A DNA stretch of 64,000 nucleotides from Spirosoma sordidisoli. Lineage in GTDB: Bacteria > Bacteroidota > Bacteroidia > Cytophagales > Spirosomataceae. Below are positions 16,278-26,056 of this stretch, in pieces (the first letter of the stretch is position 1; each line of letters opens with the position of its first letter). The position numbers were made by a program, and so were the translations under genes. The notes under the pieces were generated by a model. The model saw only the letters and a program-made list of their open reading frames with translations, was not told where the DNA came from and did not search any database. The stretch is taken from assembly GCF_004138325.1 (NCBI RefSeq), contig NZ_SBLB01000007.1, positions 327,495 to 391,494 of the forward strand, written 5' to 3'.

Positions 16278-17588
16278 ATGAGTCGCTTGTCTAAGGTTTA
16301 CGGGGTGTTTGCCCTGTCGCTGGCGCTGTTACTGAACGGTAGTCAGCTCAAGGCGCAGGACTCAGTTGCGGCAGCCGGCGGAGGTCCAGCCACAGCCACA
16401 CCTGCTGGTGGGGGTGGTGGCGGAGACGCTGAAAAGGGAAAAACATTGTTCACAAACAACTGTGCACAATGCCATGCTGTAACTGAAGAAGTGGTTGTTG
16501 GACCCGGTTTGAAAGGAATTCAACAACGTGCCCCCAGTAAAGATTGGTTGCATAAATGGATTCGTAACTCATCGGCGCTGATTGCCGCTGGGGATCCATA
16601 CGCCGTTCAGGTCTACAACAAGTTCAACAAGATTCAGATGTCGAACTTCCCGAACCTGACGGATGCCGACATCGATGGTATTCTGGCTTACATCGACCAG
16701 GCGAGTGCGCCCGCAACGGCTACCGTTGATGGAGATGGCAAAGCTCAGGTGCGTGGTGGCGGTGGGGCCTCGGCCGAGAACGGGGGTATCAGTTCGAGCC
16801 CGTCCAACCTGTTTACGTTTGTACTCGTTGCGCTGCTGGTTGTCATGCTGCTCGTGCTGGGCGTATTGCTGGTTATCGTAACAATCCTGTCGAAAGCGGT
16901 AACGCCGGTAGCTGCCGGCGACGGTACACAGACCGTAGCTCCGCTGGGGCAGCGTTTGAAAGAAGGTCTGTCCGGTGCGTTCAACAATCCGACGCTCCGC
17001 TCCGTTGTAATCTGGCTGTTTTTACTGGTTGTCGCGAAGGAATCGATCGATGGTCTGTACAGTGTTGGTATCCAGCAGGGTTATGCTCCCAAGCAGCCTA
17101 TTGCTTACTCCCACAAGCTACACGCCGGTCAGTACAAGATTGATTGTAATTACTGCCATACCGGTGTAAACAAAGGAAAATCGGCAACGATTCCGGCTGC
17201 CAACATCTGTATGAACTGCCACGGCGTCATTAAGAAAGAGTCGCCGGAGATTCAGAAAATCTACGCAGCCATCGAGCAGAACCGGCCTATTGAATGGGTT
17301 CGGGTACACAACCTGCCTGATCTGGCTTATTTCAACCATGCTCAGCACGTAAACGTCGGCAACGTACAGTGCCAGACCTGCCACGGCGAGATTGAGAAAA
17401 TGGAAGTAGTGGAGCAACGCTCTTCACTGACCATGGGCTGGTGTATTGACTGTCACCGCAAAACCGAAGTCAACACCAAAGACAATGCTTATTACGATAA
17501 GCTGGTTGCGTTGCACCGGAAAGAAAGCAAAGAGCCGCTCAAGGTAGCCAACATTGGTGGTCTGGAGTGTTCCAAATGCCACTATTAA
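16278..17588 (+). CDS. actA: Alternative complex III subunit ActA, fused monoheme plus pentaheme cytochrome c
   Basis: 436 residues from the ATG at 16278. This start gives a normal signal peptide (SKVYGVFALSLALLLNGS, cleavage near LKAQ); other in-frame starts begin at or just after the promoter. Six CXXCH heme motifs are present: CAQCH in an N-terminal monoheme cytochrome domain, then CNYCH, CMNCH, CQTCH, CIDCH and CSKCH in the C-terminal part. The halves are joined by a Gly-rich linker and a membrane segment around residues 176-202 (FVLVALLVVMLLVLGVLLVI), with a second hydrophobic stretch (VVIWLFLLVVA) after it. ActA relays electrons in the menaquinol:cytochrome c oxidoreductase. The classical ActA of Rhodothermus is pentaheme; the extra N-terminal domain is a fusion. 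Confidence 0.92.
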   Translation: MSRLSKVYGVFALSLALLLNGSQLKAQDSVAAAGGGPATATPAGGGGGGDAEKGKTLFTNNCAQCHAVTEEVVVGPGLKGIQQRAPSKDWLHKWIRNSSALIAAGDPYAVQVYNKFNKIQMSNFPNLTDADIDGILAYIDQASAPATATVDGDGKAQVRGGGGASAENGGISSSPSNLFTFVLVALLVVMLLVLGVLLVIVTILSKAVTPVAAGDGTQTVAPLGQRLKEGLSGAFNNPTLRSVVIWLFLLVVAKESIDGLYSVGIQQGYAPKQPIAYSHKLHAGQYKIDCNYCHTGVNKGKSATIPAANICMNCHGVIKKESPEIQKIYAAIEQNRPIEWVRVHNLPDLAYFNHAQHVNVGNVQCQTCHGEIEKMEVVEQRSSLTMGWCIDCHRKTEVNTKDNAYYDKLVALHRKESKEPLKVANIGGLECSKCHY

Positions 17589-17615
17589 TCGTTTAACCTG
17601 CCGCACAAAATACGC

Positions 17616-20600
17616 ATGGAAAATACAACCAAACGGTATTGGAAAGGGGTTGAGGAACTGCGCAATGACGCTACGTTCGTCAAGAACGCCAACAGCGAAT
17701 TTGCCAATCCCGACGAGTCTTCCTCAGACCTCGATGGTCTGCTGGGCGGCTCGAACACCCAACGCCGTGATTTCCTTAAAGCAATGGGTTTTGGTATGGC
17801 TGCCGTTTCGCTGGCGGCCTGCGAGACACCAGTTCATAAAGCTATTCCGTACATTAACAAACCGGAATTTACGTACCCATCTATTTCAGACTACTACGCT
17901 TCAACCTTCGTTGATGGTGGTGATTACGCGGCTATCCTGGTAGAAACCCGCGAAGGCCGACCCATCAAAATTGAAGGTAACCCGCAGTCAAGCATCTCGA
18001 AAGGAGGGACCACCGCCCGCGTTCAGGCATCGGTTCTGTCTCTGTATGACATTGACAAGCTGAATGGACCACGCCGGGGTGATGCCGTCATCGACTGGGC
18101 AACTGCCGACCGTGAGATCATTAACGGTCTGAATACGGTTTCGTCGCGCGGTGGAGCTATTCGCATCGTTACGTCTACGATCTTAAGTCCAGCCACCAAG
18201 GCGGTTGTTGCTGACTTCGTAGCGAAGTACCCAACGGCCCGCCACATCATGTACGATGTGAACTCGGCATTTGGTATGGTTCAGGCCAACCAGGCTTCGT
18301 TTGGTAAAGCCGTTATCCCATCCTATGATTTCAGCAAAGCGCAGACGATCGTTAGTCTCGGAGCTGACTTCCTGGGCACCTGGATTGCTCCGCTGGATTT
18401 TGCCCGTCCGTACGCACAGGGTCGTAAGATCGGTGCCGTTGGTGGTGGCAAGAAAACGATGTCACGTCACTACCAGTTTGAGACCGGATTGTCGATGACG
18501 GGTGCGAACGCCGATTATCGGGGTACCTACAAACCATCGCAGGAAGGTCTGGTTGCGCTGGCGCTTTACAATAAAGTAGCTCAGAAATTGGGTGGTACGG
18601 CTGCGGGTTCTGCTTCTGTCGACGTACAATATCTGGACAAAGCGGCTACGGATCTGGCACGCTCACGCGGTCGGGCGCTGGTCGTATCTGGATCCAATGA
18701 TCCAAACGTTCAGGTGGTGATAAACGCCCTGAATGGTCTGCTTGGCAGCTACGGCTCCACCATTGACCTCGATACACCACTGAATTACCGGCAGGGTAAC
18801 GATCAGCAGATGAATGCGTTCATCGATGACGCGAAAGCGGGACGGGTAGGAGCTGCTCTGTTCTTCGGTGCTAACCCGGTATATGATCACCCACGTGGTG
18901 CCGAACTGGCTGAAGCCCTGCCACGCGTAAGCCTGTCTATTTCCTTTGCTGACCGCGCTGATGAGACCGCTTCGGTTTGTAAATACATCACGCCGGCTCC
19001 GCACTTCCTCGAATGCTGGGGCGATGCAGAACCCAAGGCTGGTCATTACAGCCTGATGCAGCCGGCTATCACGCACATCTTCAAAACCCGTCAGTTTCAG
19101 TCGAGTCTGCTCACCTGGGCGGGTCGGCCAAACGACTTCCAGACGTACCTGAAGAATTACTGGCGCACTAACTATTATCCGCAAGCTTCAGGCTTCTCGT
19201 CATTTGACGCTTTCTGGATCAAGTGTCTGCACGATGGCGTTTTTGAGCCCGCTAAAGGTCAGGCCGTTGCTGGTGGCGCTAGCTTTGCTGGTAACCTGGC
19301 CCAGGCTGCCGCTGGTATTACGCAACGCTACCGGCCAACGACGGGTATCGAACTGGCCCTGTACGAGAAAGTAAGCATCGGTTCTGGCTCAATGGCTAAC
19401 AACCCCTGGCTACAGGAGATGCCTGATCCGGTTTCTAAAGCCTGCTGGGATAACTATGCAGCCCTGTCGCAGAAAACGGCCAATGATATGGGCGTTGCAC
19501 AAAACGACCTGGTGACGGTTACCGTAAACGGCAAGTCGATTGAATTACCCGTGCTGGTACAACCCGGTCAGGCCGACAATACCGTATCGGTAGCTATCGG
19601 TTATGGCCGTGAAAAAGCGGGTAAAGCGGGTAACAGTGTTGGTAAAAACGCCTTCCCGCTCGCCAGTCTGACCAACGGATACCTGAACTTCTCGGCGGTT
19701 GGTGCTAAAGTAGAAAAAGCAAGTGGCAAGCGCGAGATTGCGCAGACGCAGACCCACGATACCGTAATGGGTCGCCGGGCGGTTGTGCAGGAAGCCAAGC
19801 TGACCGACTACGTGAAGAATCCGATGGCCGGTCGGTATACGCCCAGGGTTGAAACGTCTGAAGGACCAACCGATGCGACTAACATTACCCTCTGGCACGG
19901 CTACGGTAAACCCAACCACTCATGGGGTATGGTCATTGACCTAAACTCCTGTATCGGTTGTAATGCCTGCGTAATCGGCTGTCAGTCAGAGAATAATATC
20001 CAGGTAGTAGGCCGCGACGAAGTTATCATGCGTCGTGAGATGCACTGGATCCGGATCGACCGGTACTACAGCAGCGATGCTGATGCTGAAGATGTAAAAG
20101 CACTAGAAGTAGCTTCGGCCAATCCCGAAGTAACGTTCCAGCCTATGCTTTGCCAGCACTGCAGCAACGCTCCCTGCGAAACGGTATGTCCCGTTTTGGC
20201 TACGACCCACAGCACCGAGGGTCTCAACCAGATGACCTACAACCGTTGTATCGGTACCCGTTACTGTGCTAACAACTGTCCTTATAAAGTACGCCGTTTC
20301 AACTGGTTCAAGTACTTCGATAACGATAACTTTGATTACCATTTCAACAATGACCTCGGTAAAATGGTCATCAACCCGGATGTTACAGTTCGGTCACGGG
20401 GGGTAATCGAGAAGTGTTCGTTCTGCGTGCAGCGGATTCAGGAAGGCAAACTGACGGCTAAGAAAGAGCGCCGTCGGCCCATGCCAGATGAAATTCAGAC
20501 TGCCTGTGCGCAGGCCTGCCCAACTGACGCCATCATTTTCGGCGACATGAACAACCCCGAAAGCACCATTTCCAAAACGCTGGAAGTAGAAATGAAGGGC

Positions 20601-20717
20601 CGGGCTTTCCACGTACTGGAAGAAATCAACGTGAGACCGCAAATCTCGTACCTGACAAAAATCCGCAACAAGGACGAAGAGCCCAAGCAGGAAACCCGTC
20701 AGGAGTCACAAGCCTAA
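17616..20717 (+). CDS. actB: Alternative complex III iron-sulfur subunit ActB (molybdopterin-oxidoreductase-like)
   Basis: 1033 residues. A twin-arginine-like segment TQRRDFLKAMGFGMAAVSLA lies internally at about residues 48-67 and is followed by Cys, as in the TAT-variant-translocated family. The long middle part resembles the molybdopterin oxidoreductase fold, which in ActB is known to lack the molybdenum cofactor. The C-terminal ferredoxin-like part (from about 778) has four cysteine groups: CIGCNACVIGC, CQHCSNAPCETVCP, CIGTRYCANNCP and CSFCVQRI with CAQACP, which should bind three [4Fe-4S] clusters and one [3Fe-4S] cluster. It probably lies on the periplasmic face next to ActA and ActC. 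It begins 27 nt after actA. Confidence 0.95.
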   Translation: MENTTKRYWKGVEELRNDATFVKNANSEFANPDESSSDLDGLLGGSNTQRRDFLKAMGFGMAAVSLAACETPVHKAIPYINKPEFTYPSISDYYASTFVDGGDYAAILVETREGRPIKIEGNPQSSISKGGTTARVQASVLSLYDIDKLNGPRRGDAVIDWATADREIINGLNTVSSRGGAIRIVTSTILSPATKAVVADFVAKYPTARHIMYDVNSAFGMVQANQASFGKAVIPSYDFSKAQTIVSLGADFLGTWIAPLDFARPYAQGRKIGAVGGGKKTMSRHYQFETGLSMTGANADYRGTYKPSQEGLVALALYNKVAQKLGGTAAGSASVDVQYLDKAATDLARSRGRALVVSGSNDPNVQVVINALNGLLGSYGSTIDLDTPLNYRQGNDQQMNAFIDDAKAGRVGAALFFGANPVYDHPRGAELAEALPRVSLSISFADRADETASVCKYITPAPHFLECWGDAEPKAGHYSLMQPAITHIFKTRQFQSSLLTWAGRPNDFQTYLKNYWRTNYYPQASGFSSFDAFWIKCLHDGVFEPAKGQAVAGGASFAGNLAQAAAGITQRYRPTTGIELALYEKVSIGSGSMANNPWLQEMPDPVSKACWDNYAALSQKTANDMGVAQNDLVTVTVNGKSIELPVLVQPGQADNTVSVAIGYGREKAGKAGNSVGKNAFPLASLTNGYLNFSAVGAKVEKASGKREIAQTQTHDTVMGRRAVVQEAKLTDYVKNPMAGRYTPRVETSEGPTDATNITLWHGYGKPNHSWGMVIDLNSCIGCNACVIGCQSENNIQVVGRDEVIMRREMHWIRIDRYYSSDADAEDVKALEVASANPEVTFQPMLCQHCSNAPCETVCPVLATTHSTEGLNQMTYNRCIGTRYCANNCPYKVRRFNWFKYFDNDNFDYHFNNDLGKMVINPDVTVRSRGVIEKCSFCVQRIQEGKLTAKKERRRPMPDEIQTACAQACPTDAIIFGDMNNPESTISKTLEVEMKGRAFHVLEEINVRPQISYLTKIRNKDEEPKQETRQESQA

Positions 20718-20732
20718 ATCACAAGCATGGTT

Positions 20733-20805
20733 TACGATTGACGAATTACGAGCTGAGTAAAACAACGTAATTCCACAAATTGTAAATCGTACATCGTCAA
20801 TCGTA
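20733..20805. repeat. Nested inverted repeat in the actB-actC gap (TTACGA/TCGTAA type)
   Basis: TACGATTGACGA at 20733-20744 pairs perfectly with TCGTCAATCGTA at 20794-20805, and inside GAATTACG 20743-20750 pairs with CGTAATTC 20766-20773. The stretch is rich in TTACGA/TCGTAA words also seen at 11466-11502. In mRNA it would form a long hairpin between two co-transcribed genes. Confidence 0.6.
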
Positions 20806-20826
20806 CCTCGTAAATACAGTAAGTAT

Positions 20827-22257
20827 ATGTCGCATGTAACATCAGCCGTAAGAACTCCCCTTATCACCGGTGGTAAAACCTACGCCGATGTGACGGAGGA
20901 TATCAGCCGTCAGGTTGAAGGGCGTCCCACCAGAGAGTGGACGATTGCCTTTACTATTTCGGTGATTGTGCTAATCTACGGAACCGCCTGCGTGTTCTGG
21001 ACCTGGTGGGAAGGCTTGGGTGTCTGGGGGCTGAACAAAACAGTCGGCTGGGCATGGGACATCACCAACTTCGTTTGGTGGGTGGGTATCGGTCACGCCG
21101 GTACGCTAATCTCGGCCATTCTGCTGCTGTTCCGTCAGAAGTGGCGGACGGCGGTGAACCGGGCTGCTGAGGCTATGACCATCTTTGCAGTTATCTGTGC
21201 GGCCAGCTTCATCCTGATGCACATGGGCCGTCCGTGGCTGGCATACTGGGCACTGCCGCTGCCAAACACCTTCGGTTCGCTATGGGTAAACTTTAAATCG
21301 CCCCTGGTTTGGGACGTATTTGCCATCAGTACCTACTTTACCGTTTCGCTGGTGTTCTGGTACATGGGTCTGTTGCCTGACCTCGCTACCATCCGCGACC
21401 GGGCTCGCAGCAAAGTATCTCGCTATATCTACGGCGCTTTCTCGCTGGGCTGGAACGGTTCGGCTAAAACATGGGCTCGTTATGAGTACATGAGCTTGAT
21501 TCTGGCTGGTCTTTCTACTCCGCTTGTATTGTCTGTACACACGATTGTAAGTATGGACTTTGCTACGTCGGTAATTCCGGGCTGGCACACAACCATTTTC
21601 CCTCCTTACTTCGTTGCCGGTGCTATCTTCTCGGGCTTTGCCATGGTGCAGAACCTGATGCTGATTATTCGGGTCGTGTTTAAGCTGGAGGATTACATTA
21701 CGGTTGAGCACATCGAGTCGATGAACAAAGTCATCACCCTGACGGGATCGATCGTAGGGGTAGCTTATCTGACTGAGTTTTTCATTGCCTGGTATTCGGG
21801 CGTTGAGTTTGAAAGCTATGCGTTCATCAACCGCGCCACGGGACCCTACTGGTGGGCTTACTGGGCCATGATGACCTGTAACGTAATTTCTCCCCAGCTG
21901 TTCTGGTCGCGGGCTATCCGCCGGAGCGTTGTCTGGACGTTCACCCTATCGGTTGTTGTAAACATCGGTATGTGGTTCGAGCGCTTTGTAATTATCGTTA
22001 CGTCGCTGCACCGCGATTACCTGCCATCGAGCTGGGCCATGTTCCACCCGACTCTGTTCGATATCAGTGATTATATCTTCTCGTTCGGTTTGTTCTTCAC
22101 CCTGTTCCTGCTGTTTGCCAAATTCCTGCCGGTGGTGAACATGGCTGAAGTGAAAACAATCATCAAATCATCTTCGGAAAAACTGCCCGTTTCGGTATCG
22201 GGTGTTGCCAAAGGTGAGCGGGTTGCCAATCCGACGTTTAACAAAGATGTTGACTAA
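20827..22257 (+). CDS. actC: Alternative complex III membrane subunit ActC (NrfD/PsrC-like)
   Basis: 476 residues, about ten transmembrane segments, with a polar N-terminal extension (ITGGKTYADVTEDISRQVEG). It belongs to the NrfD/polysulfide reductase family: WWVGIGHAGTLISAILLLFR, HMGRPWLAYW and the segment with VLSVHTIVSMDFA. It forms the membrane quinol-binding part with ActF and contacts the ActB iron-sulfur clusters. A 109-nt gap with a hairpin precedes it; an 81-nt gap with another hairpin follows. Confidence 0.95.
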   Translation: MSHVTSAVRTPLITGGKTYADVTEDISRQVEGRPTREWTIAFTISVIVLIYGTACVFWTWWEGLGVWGLNKTVGWAWDITNFVWWVGIGHAGTLISAILLLFRQKWRTAVNRAAEAMTIFAVICAASFILMHMGRPWLAYWALPLPNTFGSLWVNFKSPLVWDVFAISTYFTVSLVFWYMGLLPDLATIRDRARSKVSRYIYGAFSLGWNGSAKTWARYEYMSLILAGLSTPLVLSVHTIVSMDFATSVIPGWHTTIFPPYFVAGAIFSGFAMVQNLMLIIRVVFKLEDYITVEHIESMNKVITLTGSIVGVAYLTEFFIAWYSGVEFESYAFINRATGPYWWAYWAMMTCNVISPQLFWSRAIRRSVVWTFTLSVVVNIGMWFERFVIIVTSLHRDYLPSSWAMFHPTLFDISDYIFSFGLFFTLFLLFAKFLPVVNMAEVKTIIKSSSEKLPVSVSGVAKGERVANPTFNKDVD

Positions 22258-22268
22258 TTGAATAGTTA

Positions 22269-22312
22269 AGCCTTCAGGCTTTCTTATCCTGGTGATAAAA
22301 GGCCTGAAGGCT
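22269..22312. repeat. Hairpin between actC and actD
   Basis: AGCCTTCAGGC (22269-22279) and GCCTGAAGGCT (22302-22312) form a perfect 11-bp stem with a 22-nt loop, 11 nt after the actC stop. There is no T run after it, so it is more likely an mRNA stability or processing element, or a REP-like repeat, than a full terminator. Confidence 0.6.
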
Positions 22313-22338
22313 CAAGCAGAAACAGACCAATAAAAAGT

Positions 22339-22872
22339 ATGTCAGACGTAAATGGTAGCGGTAAGTTTCTAGTCGGCATCTATGACGATGACGATGTAGT
22401 TCTGAAAGCCGTTAGAGATGTAAAAAAAGCGGGTGTTCGAATCCACGAAGTATACAGCCCATTCCCAATCCACGGACTGGATGTTGCTCTCGGTCACCCA
22501 CGCAGTCGGTTAGGCATTGCCGCTTTCCTGTTCGGTCTGTCCGGTACCCTTACTGCCCTAACCCTGACTGCCTATACGGAAAGCTTTGACTGGCCTATGA
22601 TTGTAGGTGGTAAGGATTCCTACTCGCCTGTGGTATACGTGCCGGTGATTTTTGAATTGACGGTACTTTTCTGCGCCCTGGGCATGGTAGGCACCTTCCT
22701 GGTTTCGAATGGTCTCGGTCCCACAGTGAAGCCGCTCATGTACGATTTACGCACAACAGACAACAAGTTTGCGATGGCTATTGATCTTAGCAAAAACAAC
22801 CTTGTTGAAGGCGACATTGAACAGATTCTGAAAAATTCAGGAGCTGCCGAAGTTAACGTTAAGCAGTTCTGA
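22339..22872 (+). CDS. actD: Alternative complex III subunit ActD (DUF3341)
   Basis: 177 residues: an N-terminal soluble domain of the DUF3341 type (FLVGIYDDDDVVLKAVRDVK, HEVYSPFPIHGLD) and two membrane segments around 58-80 (IAAFLFGLSGTLTALTLTAY) and 95-125 (YVPVIFELTVLFCALGMVGT). ActD anchors at the periphery of alternative complex III. It ends 8 nt before actE, consistent with coupled translation. Confidence 0.93.
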   Translation: MSDVNGSGKFLVGIYDDDDVVLKAVRDVKKAGVRIHEVYSPFPIHGLDVALGHPRSRLGIAAFLFGLSGTLTALTLTAYTESFDWPMIVGGKDSYSPVVYVPVIFELTVLFCALGMVGTFLVSNGLGPTVKPLMYDLRTTDNKFAMAIDLSKNNLVEGDIEQILKNSGAAEVNVKQF

Positions 22873-22880
22873 TTCGAACA

Positions 22881-23492
22881 ATGAGCAAGATTACGAAACA
22901 TAGAAGCGTGGCTACCATCGCTATGGTCGGTCTCATCATTGCAGGCTCGGCCTGTAAGCGTGGGCATGACGATACGAATGTTGAATTTGCTCCGCAGATG
23001 TACGATGCTGTTGGCTATGAGCCTTATCGGCAAATCCGTCCCAACACGATAAACCCGGAAGGACTGAACATGCGTCTGCCCGCCCGGGGCACGGTTGCGC
23101 GGCCTAATTATCATACCCAGTTTGGAACTGGCGACAGCGCCACAACCGACCTGATGATTTACAACATTCCCAAAGACAGCATTGGGCTGGCAGAACGCGT
23201 ATTGACAAACCCTATACTCGAAACGGAAAAAACGCTTGAGGAAGGTAAGGTTCTGTACGGCCGTTACTGCATCCACTGCCATGGCGAAGGTGGTAAAGGT
23301 GACGGGCTTGTTGGCAAGGAATACAAAGGTGTTCCCAGCTATTCAGCAGACGCCTACAAAACCATGAATGACGGACATATTTTCCATGTCATCACCCATG
23401 GTAAAGGACGTATGTGGCCCCATGGTTCGCAGATGACGCCCGAAGAACGCTGGAAGATTGTACAATACGTACACAAACTACAACAAGGATAA
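22881..23492 (+). CDS. actE: Alternative complex III monoheme cytochrome c subunit ActE
   Basis: 203 residues with an N-terminal signal (TIAMVGLIIAGSAC) that may be a lipoprotein signal. One heme motif, YCIHCH near residue 130, is followed by GEGGKGDG. A likely axial Met lies in MWPHGSQM. As actA already carries a fused monoheme domain, this cluster supplies two separate single-heme domains for passing electrons to the oxidase. Confidence 0.92.
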   Translation: MSKITKHRSVATIAMVGLIIAGSACKRGHDDTNVEFAPQMYDAVGYEPYRQIRPNTINPEGLNMRLPARGTVARPNYHTQFGTGDSATTDLMIYNIPKDSIGLAERVLTNPILETEKTLEEGKVLYGRYCIHCHGEGGKGDGLVGKEYKGVPSYSADAYKTMNDGHIFHVITHGKGRMWPHGSQMTPEERWKIVQYVHKLQQG

Positions 23493-23580
23493 TTTGATTG
23501 TTCCGCTTTCAACGCAGGCTTTGATCTACCGTACATACCTGCTTTTCTGAAACGCGAACCGAAAACTTATAACTATAAGA

Positions 23581-24891
23581 ATGGCATCGGCTCACGCAAT
23601 ACCGTCGCTAGACGAACAATTCGAATTTACAGCAGAGTCCAAACGTCGCTTACTGATCGGCATTGGAGCCGGTGTTGCGTTGGTGGCAATCGGCGCTTAT
23701 TTACTGGCTTCAGGAGTTGGTGAACATGGTACCCATGAAGTCGTTCATGGTACGGGCGCCAGCGAAGGTCATGATGGTGGCCACCATGCGTACAAGTGGA
23801 CTAACCGCCTGTGGGCAAACGTTTGGTTGAACGCTATCTATTTTACGGGCGCATCGGTGATCGGGATGTTCTTCATCTCGTACAACTACCTGGCTCAGGC
23901 TGGCTGGTCGTCTGCTTTCAAACGTATTCCCGAAGCACTACCCGCTTACCTGCCGTTTATGGGAGTTGTGGTGCTGGCTGTTTTCTTTATTGCCGGCCAT
24001 GACCTGTTCCACTGGACTCATGAAGGGCTGTACGATAAAGCCAGTCCGGACTATGATCCGATCATTGCCGGCAAACAGGGCTTTTTGAATACGCCTTTCT
24101 ACCTGATCCGTGTAGTTCTGTACTTCGTGCTGTGGTACGTACTGTGGCGTATGCTTCGTAACTTCTCACTGCAGGAAGATCTGCATGGTGGCACCGAATA
24201 TTACGAGAAGAGTATCAAGTTCGGAACCGCTTTCCTGGTTGTTTTTGCCGTTACATCGTCGACCTCAGCCTGGGATTTCGTCATGTCGATTGACACGCAC
24301 TGGTTCAGCACCATGTTCGGCTGGTATACGCTGGCAAGCTGGCACGTAACGGGCCTGGCGATTATTACACTGACGGTAGTTACGCTGAAGGAACGTGGGT
24401 ATCTGCAAATTGTGAACGATAGCCACCTGCATGACCTGGGTAAATTCATGTTCGCGTTCAGTATCTTCTGGACCTATGTTTGGTTTGCTCAGTTTATGCT
24501 GATTTACTACGCCAACTTACCCGAAGAAACGATCTATTATCGGGAGCGTTTCAGTGGTTACGGTGGTATTTATAAAGCGCCGTTTTTTATAAACATCCTG
24601 CTAAACTTTGTCTTTCCATTCCTTGTTCTGATGACAAGGGACGCTAAGCGTACGTACATCTTCCTGAAGCTGGCCGCCTGGGGCATTATCGTTGGCCACT
24701 ACTTTGATTTCTATGTGAATATCATGCCAGGAACGGTTGGCGAACACGCTGGCTTTGGTCCGATCGAGTTTGGGATGATCCTCATCTTCGCTTGCGGATT
24801 TATGTGGTCCATTTCTACCCAGCTGACGAAGGCTAATCTGATTGCCAAAAATCACCCGATGCTGGAGGAAACCCTGCACCACGACATTTAA
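23581..24891 (+). CDS. actF: Alternative complex III membrane subunit ActF (NrfD-like, quinol:cytochrome c oxidoreductase)
   Basis: 436 residues, about ten transmembrane segments, the second NrfD-like subunit of the complex. It has a His-rich loop (HGTHEVVHGTGASEGHDGGH) before the second segment. Other conserved-looking parts are SSTSAWDFVMSIDTHWFSTM and YANLPEETIYYRERF. It is paralogous to ActC. It starts 88 nt after actE and ends 18 nt before the oxidase subunit II gene, coupling alternative complex III to the oxidase in one operon. Confidence 0.94.
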   Translation: MASAHAIPSLDEQFEFTAESKRRLLIGIGAGVALVAIGAYLLASGVGEHGTHEVVHGTGASEGHDGGHHAYKWTNRLWANVWLNAIYFTGASVIGMFFISYNYLAQAGWSSAFKRIPEALPAYLPFMGVVVLAVFFIAGHDLFHWTHEGLYDKASPDYDPIIAGKQGFLNTPFYLIRVVLYFVLWYVLWRMLRNFSLQEDLHGGTEYYEKSIKFGTAFLVVFAVTSSTSAWDFVMSIDTHWFSTMFGWYTLASWHVTGLAIITLTVVTLKERGYLQIVNDSHLHDLGKFMFAFSIFWTYVWFAQFMLIYYANLPEETIYYRERFSGYGGIYKAPFFINILLNFVFPFLVLMTRDAKRTYIFLKLAAWGIIVGHYFDFYVNIMPGTVGEHAGFGPIEFGMILIFACGFMWSISTQLTKANLIAKNHPMLEETLHHDI

Positions 24892-24909
24892 CGATTAAAC
24901 TTTCTGATC

Positions 24910-26031
24910 ATGGTTTATATAGTCGCTCTGTTATCGGTTATATTCCTGGGGCTGGCCGTATTGGTTATATCCAGAATGGCAGCTGTTGTTAAAAGCACCA
25001 GAGGGCCAGTTGAAGAAGGACGCATAGGGATGAGCAATCGCATCAACGCTGCTCTGTTCATGGTGTTCTTTGTTGTAGGATTGGTTGGGGCCGTCTGGTC
25101 GTTCTGGTATGCATCGGACTACTTCCTGCCCGAAGCTTCGTCTCCACATGGTCGCCGGACTGACTTCCTGTTCTGGCTGTCTATGGCCATCATTACGGTC
25201 GCGTTCTTAATTACCAATGCCCTGTTATTTTTCTTCGCCTGGCGCTATCAGCACCGCGAAGGATACAAAGCGGCATACTACCCGGAAAACCACAAGCTGG
25301 AGCTGATCTGGACCGTCATTCCGGCGGTTGTGATGGCGGTCCTGGTGTTCACCGGATGGCGTGCATGGCGGGACATCATGTCCGAAGCTCCTGCCGATGC
25401 TCAGGTGTTTGAAATTGTAGGAAAGCAGTTTAACTGGATTGTTCGTTACCCGGGCGTTGATGACAACAAGCTGGGTGCTTACAACTATAAACTGATTGAT
25501 AACAGCAACGATACAGGTATCGATTATACGGACCAGGCCTCTTTTGACGACTTTACGTCGACAACGGAGTTGCACATTCCTGTTAACAAACCTGTATTGC
25601 TGAAAATCCGGGCACGGGATGTATTGCACAGCGTATTTATTCCGCACATGCGGGTAAAAATGGACGCTGTGCCAGGTATGCCAACACGCTTCTGGTTTGT
25701 GGCTGACAAAACCACCGATGAAATGCGGAATATAACAGGTAATCAGGATTTCGGTTACGAGATTGCCTGTACTGAAGTTTGCGGACGCGGCCACTTTTCA
25801 ATGCGTATCCGGTTGGTAGTAGAAGACGAAGCTTCCTGGCAGGCATGGTGCAAAGAGCAAAAGCCTTTGTTGTCATCGACGCCTGAACTGGCAGCCCGTA
25901 TACCTGCTAATCTGAAAGCAAAAGCGGCCAAGTATTTGCCGGCTGATGCGCCTGCTGCTCCTGCAGACAGCACAACAGCCTCCACTCAACAGGGCGGTGG
26001 TGTTTCAATAGCCCGGACCACAATCCGTTAA
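24910..26031 (+). CDS. ctaC: Cytochrome c oxidase subunit II (CuA)
   Basis: 373 residues. Hydrophobic segments occur at about 1-20, 42-62 and 82-105, followed by a periplasmic cupredoxin domain. CuA ligands are visible as the His in HSVFIPHMRVKMDAVPG and the CTEVCGRGHFSM motif (two Cys, a His and a Met). There is no C-terminal heme c domain, so the electron donor must be a separate cytochrome such as ActE or the ActA N-terminal domain. The C-terminus is a low-complexity Ala/Pro/Ser tail. Confidence 0.96.
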   Translation: MVYIVALLSVIFLGLAVLVISRMAAVVKSTRGPVEEGRIGMSNRINAALFMVFFVVGLVGAVWSFWYASDYFLPEASSPHGRRTDFLFWLSMAIITVAFLITNALLFFFAWRYQHREGYKAAYYPENHKLELIWTVIPAVVMAVLVFTGWRAWRDIMSEAPADAQVFEIVGKQFNWIVRYPGVDDNKLGAYNYKLIDNSNDTGIDYTDQASFDDFTSTTELHIPVNKPVLLKIRARDVLHSVFIPHMRVKMDAVPGMPTRFWFVADKTTDEMRNITGNQDFGYEIACTEVCGRGHFSMRIRLVVEDEASWQAWCKEQKPLLSSTPELAARIPANLKAKAAKYLPADAPAAPADSTTASTQQGGGVSIARTTIR

Positions 26032-26056
26032 TCTTTAGACAACAAACCAAAATACT

